Shown here: positions 33,322 through 42,432 of the stretch, in pieces
Layout: every line of letters begins with the position of its first letter
Numbering within the stretch: the first letter of the stretch is position 1
Assembly: GCA_964440115.1 (NCBI GenBank)
Contig: CAYTPV010000002.1
Location: 124,001-188,000, forward strand
Length of the DNA stretch: 64,000 bases
From: JAEWWD01 sp964440115
GTDB lineage: Bacteria; Bacillota; Clostridia; Christensenellales; CAG-138
Direction: 5' to 3'
Position numbers and translations under genes: made by a program
The notes under the pieces: generated by a model
Database searches by the model: none
What the model was told of the DNA's origin: nothing
What the model saw: only the letters and a program-made list of their open reading frames with translations

Positions 33322-35043
33322 TTAGGTGATCTGTTGGGTTGGTTCAGCGATAATTTTGACTTTTAACTGCGCTGCAATTGTTAGTCTTGCGGCTTTAGCT
33401 TTTTTTCCAGTTAAGCATTCGGCAATAGTTGCAAGCTGATAGTCGTCGAGCACGCAAACAAAGTCTAAAAAGTGTTTCGCTCGCGAAGTGCCTACATAAA
33501 GTACGCGCCTAGCTTCATCACTAATAAACGTACTATCATCCATGTCAATCATGATTACCACCGGGGATTCCAAACCTTTGAATTTCCTTGAAGATGTGAA
33601 CAACACGCCTGAAGCCCCTATTTCCTTCGTAAGACGGTATGAGCCAACGGTAGAGACATTTGATAGAAGGGAAGTATCTTCCGTCTTGACTGTCAATATG
33701 ACAATATCTTTCTGCGTTAATCCATTGTCCGTATAATGACGAATAAGTTTTGCAATTCGGTCTAGTGCTGCAATCTTATTTACCTCAATGAATAGATTTG
33801 GCTTAACTCCTAGTACTTCAGACTTCATTTTAATTTGCTCTATCCCGATAGGACGGTAAGAAGTCGATGCAATACTTTTTGTGTTTCGACAATTCGCTGT
33901 CAAAACTAATCGACAATCCATCATGTTGATCCATTCAAGAGCCTGCCATTGCTGCACGAGTTGGTTCTTGTCATAGAAAACATAGAAACAACCGCCCTGG
34001 ATTTCTGCAATTGCTGATAAGATAGCAATATGCTCAGATAAAAAATCCTGGCCTTCATCAATGATGATATGTTTATAATTCCAGTCATAAGAGTCAAAAG
34101 CATTCAGATATGCTGTAATGGTATCGTTGTCGCCCACATTAGACCGTCCCATCTTGCTGCATGATAGCGCGGGAAGGTTAAAAAACTCTATTTGAGAGTT
34201 CTGCGAGTAGGTAGCCTTTAGAAAGTTTAGTAAGAACCTATTGAAGCAAAGAAATAGGACACGGTCATTCATCGACAAACGCTTTGCCTTTTCAACAGCC
34301 AGCATCGTTTTGCCTGTTCCCGCTCCGCCCTGAATTGCTGCTGCGCGTTGCTCCTCTAAATAATCGAGTAGCGCACTTTGTTCCGATGTCATACGGTTAA
34401 AGGCAAAATCCTGCTCACTGATCGTATAGCTTATCCCAGGGACCGCATCATAGTTTGGACTTAACGTATTGATTACCCAATTTGCATCGTCTTGGCAGTA
34501 GAAGGACTGAGCACACATATTATAATAATCAAATATTTTTTCGATACTTCCTACTGGCCAGGATAGGTCCTCCTGAGCTAATACAATTTCCGGCTTGTAG
34601 GCGGGAGGTAACTCCCCGATCGATTTTTTGCTCTCTATTGAAGGAAACCATACCGCAACCTCTATCCAATAAGAATGCAAAGGACCTTTTACATGTTCAA
34701 GCAAATCCACGAAGGTATATTTACTCCTTTGTGCTTGGACAAGCGGATCCTTCATAGAATATTCGCTGCCCGTCAATGTATTGATTTGCGTCCACTGGCC
34801 ATTGTTATAGCGTATTCCTCCGGATTTTACTTCAATGATAAGCAACCCGCGTTTTGGGTGAAAAACTGCAAAATCCGATTCTCCCCAGGAAACATAACCA
34901 CCGGCGTTCTTTTTCTGCCATTGAACCGAGTGAAAGACGATGTATTCTTTAGGTAGCGTTCTTAGTGCATTATAGACGGTTTCTTCGCCAAGGCTCCCGT
35001 GAAAATCCCCATGTTGAACATCGTCGGGTATCATTTTTGCCAT
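33322..35043 (-). CDS. NERD nuclease-domain UvrD-like helicase
   Basis: The 573-residue protein starts with a NERD domain (GSLGEETVYNALRTL; ESDFAVFHPKRGLLIIEVKSG, the D...ExK nuclease core). An SF1 helicase follows: Walker A IQGGAGTGKTMLA, DEGQ-type motif II IIIDEGQDF, and C-terminal LYVGTSRAKHFLDFV (motif VI). NERD–helicase proteins occur in defence islands and probably process DNA ends. The ATG at 35043 has GGGAGG upstream and starts 4 bp after the RecQ-like gene, so the two are coupled. Confidence 0.85.
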   Translation of the reverse strand: MAKMIPDDVQHGDFHGSLGEETVYNALRTLPKEYIVFHSVQWQKKNAGGYVSWGESDFAVFHPKRGLLIIEVKSGGIRYNNGQWTQINTLTGSEYSMKDPLVQAQRSKYTFVDLLEHVKGPLHSYWIEVAVWFPSIESKKSIGELPPAYKPEIVLAQEDLSWPVGSIEKIFDYYNMCAQSFYCQDDANWVINTLSPNYDAVPGISYTISEQDFAFNRMTSEQSALLDYLEEQRAAAIQGGAGTGKTMLAVEKAKRLSMNDRVLFLCFNRFLLNFLKATYSQNSQIEFFNLPALSCSKMGRSNVGDNDTITAYLNAFDSYDWNYKHIIIDEGQDFLSEHIAILSAIAEIQGGCFYVFYDKNQLVQQWQALEWINMMDCRLVLTANCRNTKSIASTSYRPIGIEQIKMKSEVLGVKPNLFIEVNKIAALDRIAKLIRHYTDNGLTQKDIVILTVKTEDTSLLSNVSTVGSYRLTKEIGASGVLFTSSRKFKGLESPVVIMIDMDDSTFISDEARRVLYVGTSRAKHFLDFVCVLDDYQLATIAECLTGKKAKAARLTIAAQLKVKIIAEPTQQIT

Positions 35044-35047
35044 TGAC

Positions 35048-38000
35048 TTACCTCCCAAAGTGCGTTGCAAAGACATCGCCCTGTATAGAACCAATTGGAA
35101 TACAAGTCCAACCGCTAATTGCAGCTACATGTCTTAATTCTTCAGTTTCTTCCCCACTTGTGATGGCGATTTTCTCATCTGTCCATACTAAATCTGCTTC
35201 GACTTCTACCTCGCCAATGATGAGCTTGGCAGCATAGTAGTCCGCTAGAGGTATTTCTAGATCATCAAAGCGGGTGATTTCACTTTCCCCAAACAGCACA
35301 TTCACCTGATTCCAGGTTATATAATCATCCTTCAGGGTTTCACCGACCTGCAGCAATACTGCATCTTGTATATCATCTTCAAGGGTAACTGAGTCTTTGG
35401 GTGCAGAAGAACTCAAACAATCTGGAAGTATTCCGAGGAAATAATTCTCCAAATGTTCCCAGACTTCGTTGCTTGAAAAATTATTTTGAAATAAGTAGGT
35501 CAGCATCTTCACCGATTCGCTGTGCCTGTTGTTTATCAATTCAAGCAGTTTATTGCGATATGCACCTGGTTTATCCCGCACCATTTGCATATTCTTTGTT
35601 TCGTTCACGTATATATATATTTGACTATTTGAACCGCCCAAAGATTTAAAGCGGAGCGCCCCTATCGCTTCAAGAACCCCTAGTATAATTGTAACTTCTT
35701 TACACCGGGTGTATGATTGTTCGTTAACAACATATATCTTTTGATCTTGGATGCTGTCTTGAATAAATGTGTAGCCCTTTTCAAGCCAAGCAAAAAACTC
35801 TCCTGTGACAGGTAAGAACTGGTAGCTAACTCCACCGTCTTGCTTTGTCCTGGCTTGATACATTTTGGCATTCATCCTACCGCAATAATCTTTTTGATAA
35901 ATGTCCATTGCGGCGATTACAACACCAATAATGCTTTCGGCTCGAAATCTGCTGATACCCGCACTTTTTGAAACATTTTCGGTCATCTCTTCCAAGGAAC
36001 AATACTTTCCCTGATATACGGAGATATTTGTTATTTCTTTTATCGCGCTAATTATCTCCGAATATCTTTGCTGGCCATCGTCATATAAGAAGACATCCAC
36101 CGACATGGCTGAAAGCATATGCCATTTTTGGGTTAGTTCGAGTTCGCGACTTCTGCTGTAGAGTAAGAATTTAAATTTAGGGAAGGACATTGTCTGGCTA
36201 TAGGATTTCTCCCAAATATCCTTAAGATTAACCTCACAAACATTCTGAGGACGATTAATCAACTTAACGGAACTTTGATAGCACTTATTTAAATCGATTT
36301 GCTCCTTTGGAGGTATTGCAAAGTAGCCATAAGCAAAAAGTGGTATGGGGCGCATATAGAACGGAGCGAAACCTCGATTTTCATAGTCCTTTTGTATCAG
36401 CAGCATAGCAGTCTTTACTTTGTTGATTAAATCATTATCATCAGACTGTGGGCCTTCAAATATATATGCAAAGCTTTCGGCGTCAACAAGCATTTCATTA
36501 CGTTTTTTTGTCAATGGGTGAGCACCGTTTCTGTACCGTGCATTGGTATAAATCTCTAAAACTTTTTTAATTACTTCTACAAGTTGATATTTTTGAATTG
36601 CTGACAAGCCATGCAATCTGTTTATATGTTTAAAATCGTTGCGCATGTGCTTATATATTGCATGCCCTGAAATATTAGCTTCTCTAGCGGCGCGCCCTAT
36701 CTCTTGCATATAATCGCAAACGTTACCGGTGGGAGCGAAGTGGGAAACGATTGAAATATCCGGGATATCTATTCCCATTCCGAATGCTTTAGTAGCAAGC
36801 ATGACTAGCTTTCTGCCGCTAAGAAAATCGATAAAACTCTCATTCTTTTCTGAAGCATCCATTTGACCATGGTATTTTGAAACATAATCGCTCAAGTTCT
36901 TGCTATAGCAATAATCATTAAACCGATTAATAAGCGCAACTGTTGGGAAATAAATCAATACTTTTTGGTTGCGCATCAAAGCTGAATTTATCATATCGAC
37001 TAGTTCGTCGAATTTATTCATTTCATATTCTGTTTTATTTTTTCTTTCCTGAACCTCACTTATTTCTATGCTGATATTTTCTCTTTTTACATAACCGAGA
37101 TATGTAATGGGATCGATCATATGTAGACTATTGATGGTTTCATGATACATATCTTCCTTGCCTTCGTAGATGGCTGTAGCAGTAAAAGTGGCGATAATAA
37201 ATGGCGAAGGATTAAGTTCTTTCCTTGCCTGAGCTCTGCGGATTTTTTGAACGTGGTCACCCAAATACCAATAATCAGGCCGGAATTGCTTACCCCAAGT
37301 AGTCACAATATGCGCTTCGTCAACCACAAGCATCCCGATTTTTCGAGTACCAATTAACTGCTCAATATCACTCCTGCTTAGGAGCGATTCCGGAGATAAA
37401 TAAAGTATATGGCATTTTTCTGTGGCAACATCATTCAATATTTCCTGCTTAATAATTGGCGATATGTCTGAGTTGATGGTTCTGGCAGCATGGTAGCCTT
37501 TTCGCGCCAATGCCTGTACTTGATCATTCATTAGACCGATAAGCGGTGTAATCACGAGTGTAACAAGCTTATATTTCTCAGCTATATATATAGCAGGCAA
37601 CTGGAACATCAACGATTTACCTGCACCTGTCGGGGCAGTAACAAACACATCTTGAAAGCTTTTACCGGAAATACAGCGCTCAACCTGTTCCACAAGATCA
37701 TTGATAATTCTATCTTGTGAAATAGTGACTATTTTCTTCTGCCCTTTTTCCACTTCTTGCAAATCATATATTTTTATATCTCTATAAGAGGAGTGGCCCC
37801 AATACTTTTTCATGTAGGACAGCATTTCAGAGTTACTTGCAATGCCTCTACCTGCAGAGGGCACAAGATAGGCGAAAATCCTATTGGGAAAATGAGCGTA
37901 TAGCTGATTCAATTTTTTGTGCAAAAGTTCTTTGCCAGCAATGTAACTTTCCCAAGTTACAGCATATGATTGATCTGTTGTATATAACGACTGAACCAGC

Positions 38001-38563
38001 TGGAAATAATCTACATCATTGCATAGGTTTATATAGTTCTGACCCTCCATAAGAGACGATAATTGAGGAATCGAATCAGGAAGTGGACTGAAGACGCGAC
38101 GTTCAATCTTTTCATTCGCTAATACATTATTATCAAGGTTATAGCGGCAAGCAATGCCTTGCTCTGTTTTGGTAAAATTCCCGTATATATTAGTGTATTC
38201 AGTAAGACCGTCAATGCTGCAATTCTCATCTGCATCCTCATTAAAGTGGTTAAGGAGTGCGCTGGTAATATGCTCATCTAGATTTACATTAATAGGATAA
38301 AGAATATGATAAACCGAATTTTCGATAATATATATCTTTCTATATTGAGCAACAATGAGGTCGTAGAGACAAACAAACTCATCGAATGAAATTAGTTGCT
38401 GTTCTTGTTGTGTTAACTGTAGTAAACGACGGATCTTATTGTCGATCGTGTTGGCAAGCATTATACGCTCGCCACAGAATATCTCAACAGGATATCCTTT
38501 CAGAACGAATAGATTTCCTTGCGAATTGCTTTGCTTTATGAAATCAAATATTTTATCAACCAT
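35048..38563 (-). CDS. RecQ-like SF2 DNA helicase, very long
   Basis: The 1171-residue protein has about 290 unrecognised N-terminal residues, then a RecQ-type core: Walker A TAPTGAGKSLMFQLPA (311–317), LVITPLIGLMNDQV, VVDEAHIVTTWGKQFRPDY (DEAH 415–418), KAFGMGIDIPDISIVSHF and QEIGRAAREA (motif VI). About 500 further residues show no RQC or HRDC signature that I can see. RecQ enzymes are usually 550–750 residues. The N- and C-terminal extensions are therefore system-specific. It starts 11 bp after the sigma-factor gene and is followed 4 bp later by the NERD helicase. Confidence 0.85.
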   Translation of the reverse strand: MVDKIFDFIKQSNSQGNLFVLKGYPVEIFCGERIMLANTIDNKIRRLLQLTQQEQQLISFDEFVCLYDLIVAQYRKIYIIENSVYHILYPINVNLDEHITSALLNHFNEDADENCSIDGLTEYTNIYGNFTKTEQGIACRYNLDNNVLANEKIERRVFSPLPDSIPQLSSLMEGQNYINLCNDVDYFQLVQSLYTTDQSYAVTWESYIAGKELLHKKLNQLYAHFPNRIFAYLVPSAGRGIASNSEMLSYMKKYWGHSSYRDIKIYDLQEVEKGQKKIVTISQDRIINDLVEQVERCISGKSFQDVFVTAPTGAGKSLMFQLPAIYIAEKYKLVTLVITPLIGLMNDQVQALARKGYHAARTINSDISPIIKQEILNDVATEKCHILYLSPESLLSRSDIEQLIGTRKIGMLVVDEAHIVTTWGKQFRPDYWYLGDHVQKIRRAQARKELNPSPFIIATFTATAIYEGKEDMYHETINSLHMIDPITYLGYVKRENISIEISEVQERKNKTEYEMNKFDELVDMINSALMRNQKVLIYFPTVALINRFNDYCYSKNLSDYVSKYHGQMDASEKNESFIDFLSGRKLVMLATKAFGMGIDIPDISIVSHFAPTGNVCDYMQEIGRAAREANISGHAIYKHMRNDFKHINRLHGLSAIQKYQLVEVIKKVLEIYTNARYRNGAHPLTKKRNEMLVDAESFAYIFEGPQSDDNDLINKVKTAMLLIQKDYENRGFAPFYMRPIPLFAYGYFAIPPKEQIDLNKCYQSSVKLINRPQNVCEVNLKDIWEKSYSQTMSFPKFKFLLYSRSRELELTQKWHMLSAMSVDVFLYDDGQQRYSEIISAIKEITNISVYQGKYCSLEEMTENVSKSAGISRFRAESIIGVVIAAMDIYQKDYCGRMNAKMYQARTKQDGGVSYQFLPVTGEFFAWLEKGYTFIQDSIQDQKIYVVNEQSYTRCKEVTIILGVLEAIGALRFKSLGGSNSQIYIYVNETKNMQMVRDKPGAYRNKLLELINNRHSESVKMLTYLFQNNFSSNEVWEHLENYFLGILPDCLSSSAPKDSVTLEDDIQDAVLLQVGETLKDDYITWNQVNVLFGESEITRFDDLEIPLADYYAAKLIIGEVEVEADLVWTDEKIAITSGEETEELRHVAAISGWTCIPIGSIQGDVFATHFGR

Positions 38564-38574
38564 ATACTATCTCC

Positions 38575-39597
38575 TTATAAAAAGTCCCGGAGCTTTTTGC
38601 TCCTGCTGGGATGTCTAAGCTTTCTAAGAGCCTTTACCTCAATTTGTCGTATTCGCTCCCTAGTTACTGCGAATTCTTTTCCAACTTCTTCAAGCGTTCG
38701 ACTACATCCATCGTCGAGCCCGAAGCGTAAACGAAGCACCTTCTCTTCTCTTGGCGTAAGGGTATCAAGAACATCCATGATCTCTTCTTTTAATAAATCC
38801 TTTGAAACAGTATCTTCTAATGAGGTATTCTCATCAGGTATAAATTCAATAAGCTCAGCATCTCCATCTCCGCCAACAAGGGAATTGAGACTTGCTGTAT
38901 TGAGATACTGGTCGGTGAGCTTAATTAGATACAGTATTTCATCTTGTGTATACTTATTTGAGCCCATAATTTCTACTAGCTCATCTGAGGTGGCCCAGGG
39001 ATTTTTTTTTCGGCAAGCATATAATTTCATTAATTTCTCAAACTGGTGGTCAGGGATACGGATGAGATAGCCGGTGCCAATAGCAGAACGAAGTATTCTC
39101 TGCCTAATCCAAAACCAGCTGTATGTTGTGAACTTGTACCCGGTTAGTGGATCGAAACGATCTATAGCATCGATGAGGCCAACATTGCCTTCTTGATATA
39201 AGTCATCAACTGTAAGGCATGTTTGACTAAACCGACCATAAAGTTTCAACGCAATTTTATAGACAAATCTTTTGTTCTTTTCAATGATAGCAGCAGCTGC
39301 AATTTGTTCTCCTCTTTGTGCCATGATACATAATTCTTCGTTTGTAAGACTCAGCAGCCCCTTGAAATCCTTTGTTGATTCGTTCTGTCTAAGATAAGCA
39401 ACCTTATTTAATAAACAAGCTTCCTCTTCTTTTTCATCAACATATTCAATGTTATTTGCTATCATAATCTGGACTATTTCATATTGTTCTTGAAGAGTAA
39501 GCTTTGCAAATAATTCAGTGAATTCGAATTCACTAAGTTCGCGCTTAGAATTAAGGTATGGTTCAATTCGCCTTAGGATGAAAGCCTCATTAAGCAT
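38575..39597 (-). CDS. Sigma-70 family RNA polymerase sigma factor of the island
   Basis: The 340-residue protein has about 90 N-terminal residues without recognised domain, then sigma region 2 (NKRFVYKIALKLYGRF; DDLYQEGNVGLIDAIDRFDPLTGYKFTTYSWFWIRQRI), region 3 and region 4 (LTPREEKVLRLRFGLDDG; TLEEVGKEFAVTRERIRQIEVKALRKLRHPSRS). This is close to RpoD-type group 1/2 factors rather than ECF types. It is the first gene of the leftward cargo, 11 bp before the RecQ-like gene. It may direct transcription of the cargo or reprogram the polymerase on infection; both are inference. Confidence 0.88.
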   Translation of the reverse strand: MLNEAFILRRIEPYLNSKRELSEFEFTELFAKLTLQEQYEIVQIMIANNIEYVDEKEEEACLLNKVAYLRQNESTKDFKGLLSLTNEELCIMAQRGEQIAAAAIIEKNKRFVYKIALKLYGRFSQTCLTVDDLYQEGNVGLIDAIDRFDPLTGYKFTTYSWFWIRQRILRSAIGTGYLIRIPDHQFEKLMKLYACRKKNPWATSDELVEIMGSNKYTQDEILYLIKLTDQYLNTASLNSLVGGDGDAELIEFIPDENTSLEDTVSKDLLKEEIMDVLDTLTPREEKVLRLRFGLDDGCSRTLEEVGKEFAVTRERIRQIEVKALRKLRHPSRSKKLRDFL

Positions 39598-39687
39598 GGG
39601 TTAGACCCCGTTTCTGGATACAGGTATTTGAAAGAATAAATTGCATAAAAGCATCAAAGTCATCATGCGAAAAATGGAGAAGGTACA

Positions 39688-39777
39688 ATGAATAAGCAAA
39701 AGTCAACCTATTTAACAATCATACTACAAATTATAACAATAATCCAGATTATACATGGAATTGAAGCCGCAATATGA
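39688..39777 (+). CDS. Possible 29-residue hydrophobic peptide
   Basis: An ATG at 39688 with GGAGAAGG five bases upstream opens a 29-codon frame with a charged start (MNKQKS) and a hydrophobic Ile-rich body (YLTIILQIITIIQIIHGIEAAI). It lies divergent to the sigma gene near the right island end. Size and composition fit small membrane peptides such as type I toxins, but no antisense RNA is proven and the frame may be chance. Confidence 0.3.
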   Translation: MNKQKSTYLTIILQIITIIQIIHGIEAAI

Positions 39778-39987
39778 CTTTTTGGACAATAAAGAATACG
39801 GAGATGTGAATGCGGGAATTGATGATGGGTAAGCTATTTGGAACAATAATTTGACCCTTCAAAATACCCTTTACACTGCAAGATTATATTGTTTATATAT
39901 GCTTTATTTTTACGACATCCCCGTGTAAAGAAGGCATTTAGCAGATTAAAATATGCGCTTATATTTGGTTTTATTGACGTGATATAA

Positions 39988-40016
39988 TTCAAGTCCCATC
40001 TACCGCACCAAAGAAA
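39988..40016. other. attR of the tRNA-Leu island
   Basis: 29 bp identical to 19235–19263, ending in a tRNA-Leu 3' tail with no tRNA body upstream. This fixes the right end of the island. Confidence 0.88.
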
Positions 40017-40018
40017 TG

Positions 40019-40047
40019 CAACCACCCATAGGGTGGTTGTTTTTTTG
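40019..40047 (+). terminator. Displaced original tRNA-Leu terminator
   Basis: CAACCACCC-ATA-GGGTGGTTG followed by seven Ts, directly after attR. Before integration it would have followed tRNA-Leu. Confidence 0.8.
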
Positions 40048-40133
40048 TGGCCGTTTTTTGAAGTGACTTGAAGCCTGTAAAAGATCGCTTAAGTGAAGCG
40101 ATTTTAGCGGCCGGGTTTTGCCAAAAAGCAAAA

Positions 40134-40157
40134 CAAGTCCCATCTATCGCGCCAAAT
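40134..40157. repeat. Second, degenerate tRNA-Leu 3' tail
   Basis: CAAGTCCCATCTATCGCGCC and the bases after it match the attR core with three differences, 118 bp beyond attR. Between the two copies are small hairpins (ATCGCTT/AAGCGAT and GTTTTGC/GCAAAAC). It may be an older attachment scar or an inter-tRNA repeat. Confidence 0.5.
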
Positions 40158-40438
40158 AAGGACGTAGGTTTATTACAAAGAACTCCTCCAGAATTTCTGG
40201 AGGAGTTCGGCGTTTTGGGATTATAAAACGAATGAAAAACAACGGATCTAACATGAGATTTTGGCACATTTGAACAAGGGTTTCCCCCGCCGACCTAAAT
40301 TGCCCTTCTCCTTATCATGCATGGAAGCATAATAAGGATGGTTATATTTCCTTTCCATCCAGGTCAATTTCTGAAAAAGTATGCGTCCTGCATTTAACCC
40401 GCAGGTACTCCATGAAATAGGTGGATGGTTTGCAAGCG
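40158..40438. other. Non-coding flank right of the island
   Basis: About 280 bp with one strong hairpin (40181–40206, AACTCCTCCAGAA arms) and otherwise no gene or recognisable signal. Confidence 0.5.
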
Positions 40439-41410
40439 CTACCTTTCATCAAACACAGATGGATTGACTACATTGACGGGAATTTTGCCTTGCAGCACAG
40501 CCGTAAGTCCGTCGAGCGCCTCTGCACACATTGCCATTCTTGCGCGCATGGTCAGGCTGGCGACGTGGGGCGTGAGCACTACATTATCCAATGCGAGCAG
40601 TCCTTCGTATACGGTCGGCTCCGCTTCAAACACATCCAGCCCCGCGCCTTTGATCACTCCAGATCTGAGAGCTTCGCACAGTGCCGCTTCATCCACCAGT
40701 TTGCCGCGCGCCGCGTTTACAAAGAACGCGGAGGGCTTCATTTTCGCGAATGTTTCTTCATTGAACATATGATAGTTTTCGGGAACAAACGGCGCATGCA
40801 GGGAAATACAATCGCTCTGCGCGAGTAGTTCCTCAAAGGAGCAGTATGTAACCCCATATTCCTGCTCGACGTCCGAAGAAGCTCGGTAGCTGTCGAAATA
40901 AATCACTTCCATGCCGAGTCCCTTGGCTTTACGGGTTACTGACTTGCCTATTCTACCAAATCCGACGATACCGAGTGTGCTGCCGCTTACCATGGTGTTG
41001 ATATCCGAAAACAGCGGTGATAACCATTTTTTCTGGCGCATCTCCTTGTCATAACGCGCGACACCTCGCATAACCGCCATGATAAGCGCGATAGTAAGCT
41101 CCGCCGTTGACTCGGTGACCGAATTGGGGGTGTTTAGAACAGGGATCCCTAATTCGGTTGCATATTTCCAGTCGATTTTATCATAGCCTACGCCATAATT
41201 CGCGATTGCCCTGAGCTTTTTCGCAGCATCAAATACCGGCTTGTCTGCAATGGTGTCAACATTGAAAAATCCGTCGTATTCAGCTATTTGGCTGAGGATC
41301 GACTCGTAGCTTAATACAGATTCATCTGGGAGTGTAAATTCAAATTTATCTTCGTAAGGCGCAAGACATTCAACGGGTATTTTTTTCGAAACGAGTATTT
41401 TCTGTTTCAT
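40439..41410 (-). CDS. D-isomer-specific 2-hydroxyacid dehydrogenase
   Basis: The 323-residue protein has the NAD motif LGIVGFGRIGKSV and the catalytic triad Arg (NAARGKLVDE), Glu (FEAEPTVYEG) and His (LTPHVAS). It reduces a 2-keto acid such as hydroxypyruvate or glyoxylate, or works in reverse on a D-2-hydroxyacid. It follows the aldolase gene by 13 bp on the same strand, so it probably handles an aldolase product. It is one of two such dehydrogenases in the cluster; the other is at 58457–59419. Confidence 0.88.
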   Translation of the reverse strand: MKQKILVSKKIPVECLAPYEDKFEFTLPDESVLSYESILSQIAEYDGFFNVDTIADKPVFDAAKKLRAIANYGVGYDKIDWKYATELGIPVLNTPNSVTESTAELTIALIMAVMRGVARYDKEMRQKKWLSPLFSDINTMVSGSTLGIVGFGRIGKSVTRKAKGLGMEVIYFDSYRASSDVEQEYGVTYCSFEELLAQSDCISLHAPFVPENYHMFNEETFAKMKPSAFFVNAARGKLVDEAALCEALRSGVIKGAGLDVFEAEPTVYEGLLALDNVVLTPHVASLTMRARMAMCAEALDGLTAVLQGKIPVNVVNPSVFDER

Positions 41411-41423
41411 TGTTTACCTCATG

Positions 41424-42224
41424 TCAGAGCGTGTCCGCAAGTTTGCGCACTTCGCCGCAGGTTCCCTTCCAGTAAGCATTCAGTATACGAAACTCATCAC
41501 CCACGCAGAAGTGTCGGACGCCAAGATCTTTGTAGTAATTTACTTTTTCAATTGTATCGCATTCGCAGCGAGGAGCGATGCCATGCGCAAGCGCCGTGCG
41601 AATAACATATTCCTCAATTTCTCTAAGCTCCTGTTGGTGTTCCTTCGCGTTCCAGCCCTTGCTCATGCTGAAATCAGAGGGGCCGAATTGGACCATGTCC
41701 ACACCGGGAACAGCGCAGATCGCTTCAAAATTATCGATTGTTTCCTGCTTTTCAACCATAAACGCCTTAACGATATTGCTTACCATGGCGGCATGGTCCA
41801 TCTGATCGGTATACGGCAGATAGCCTATCCAGCGGGAGTTGGGATAACCGAAATGCCCGTTGCCCCGGCAATCCGGGCTAAGCGCATAAATGGTTTCCTG
41901 CACTTCCTCCGCCGTTTTGTGGTCGCAATACAGCACGGCTTCAAAGCCCATTGCGACCGCCCGCTGCGCTACATAATGCCTGTTTTGCAAATCTACTTTG
42001 ATCATGGAGCCGATGCCATGCAGTTCAGCCGCACGCACAAGATTTTCAAGCTCACTCTGGGTGAACGGAGAATACTCTGCAACAAATTCCACATAATCAA
42101 AGCTGCGCGTAACTGCCATGGCTTCAACGGTTGTAGGCCATGTGCTCCAGATGCGGGTCGCTACGGTAGGCCGGTTAGCATTAAGCAACGAGCGGATTTT
42201 GTTTGTGGGGATACTCACTATCAA
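41424..42224 (-). CDS. HpcH/HpaI family class II aldolase (GarL-like)
   Basis: The 266-residue protein matches the HpcH/HpaI fold: IKVDLQNRHYVAQRAVAMGFEAVL and the metal/substrate loop VPGVDMVQFGPSDFSMSKG. Members split 2-keto-3-deoxy acids into pyruvate and an aldehyde, for example tartronate semialdehyde from keto-deoxy-glucarate. It starts at TTG after AGGAGG. It is the first gene of a leftward pair with the 2-hydroxyacid dehydrogenase and is divergent from the AraC gene. With the reductase at 49752 and the glycerate kinase at 59444 it could complete a GarL–GarR–GarK route. Confidence 0.82.
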   Translation of the reverse strand: MIVSIPTNKIRSLLNANRPTVATRIWSTWPTTVEAMAVTRSFDYVEFVAEYSPFTQSELENLVRAAELHGIGSMIKVDLQNRHYVAQRAVAMGFEAVLYCDHKTAEEVQETIYALSPDCRGNGHFGYPNSRWIGYLPYTDQMDHAAMVSNIVKAFMVEKQETIDNFEAICAVPGVDMVQFGPSDFSMSKGWNAKEHQQELREIEEYVIRTALAHGIAPRCECDTIEKVNYYKDLGVRHFCVGDEFRILNAYWKGTCGEVRKLADTL

Positions 42225-42258
42225 AACCTCCTGTGATTAGTTGAAGGGCAGCCTATTG

Positions 42259-42281
42259 ATGTCATGTCCTGTATATGACAT
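42259..42281. promoter_or_regulatory. Inverted repeat between aldolase and AraC genes
   Basis: ATGTCAT-N9-ATGACAT, in the divergent control region. Possible operator for the adjacent AraC regulator. Confidence 0.35.
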
Positions 42282-42432
42282 AATATTAGTGTATAAAACA
42301 AGGCGTTTGTATATTTCATATCTTGCTTAGTCAGTGGTAAAACAGTTTAGACGGCGAGACTTATCGAGTGCACTGGCATTTTAATGGAACGGGGATTACG
42401 AAAAAGCCAACCCGATGAAGGAGGCCCTGATA

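Larger units (their letters stand above)
19235..40016. mobile_element. 20.8-kb integrative genomic island (satellite-like) carrying a defence cargo
   Basis: The limits are the 29-bp repeat at the tRNA-Leu 3' end and its copy at 39988–40016. At the left end the integrase faces the tRNA. Next comes a divergent repressor/AlpA-like switch, then an initiator, DnaB and two iteron clusters. The remainder is one strand of defence genes. I see no portal, terminase, capsid, relaxase or type IV secretion genes, so it resembles a phage-satellite or replicating integrative island rather than a full phage or conjugative element. By eye the island is more AT-rich than its flanks. Confidence 0.85.

Noticed and set aside
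33322..39597. Assignment of the sigma/RecQ/NERD trio to BREX, Zorya, Druantia or Hachiman
   Set aside because: None of the marker domains of those systems (for example PglZ, ZorAB, DruE, HamA) is present, so I give no system name.
19235..40016. Complete prophage or conjugative element
   Set aside because: No terminase, portal, capsid, tail, lysis, relaxase or secretion genes are seen between the repeats.
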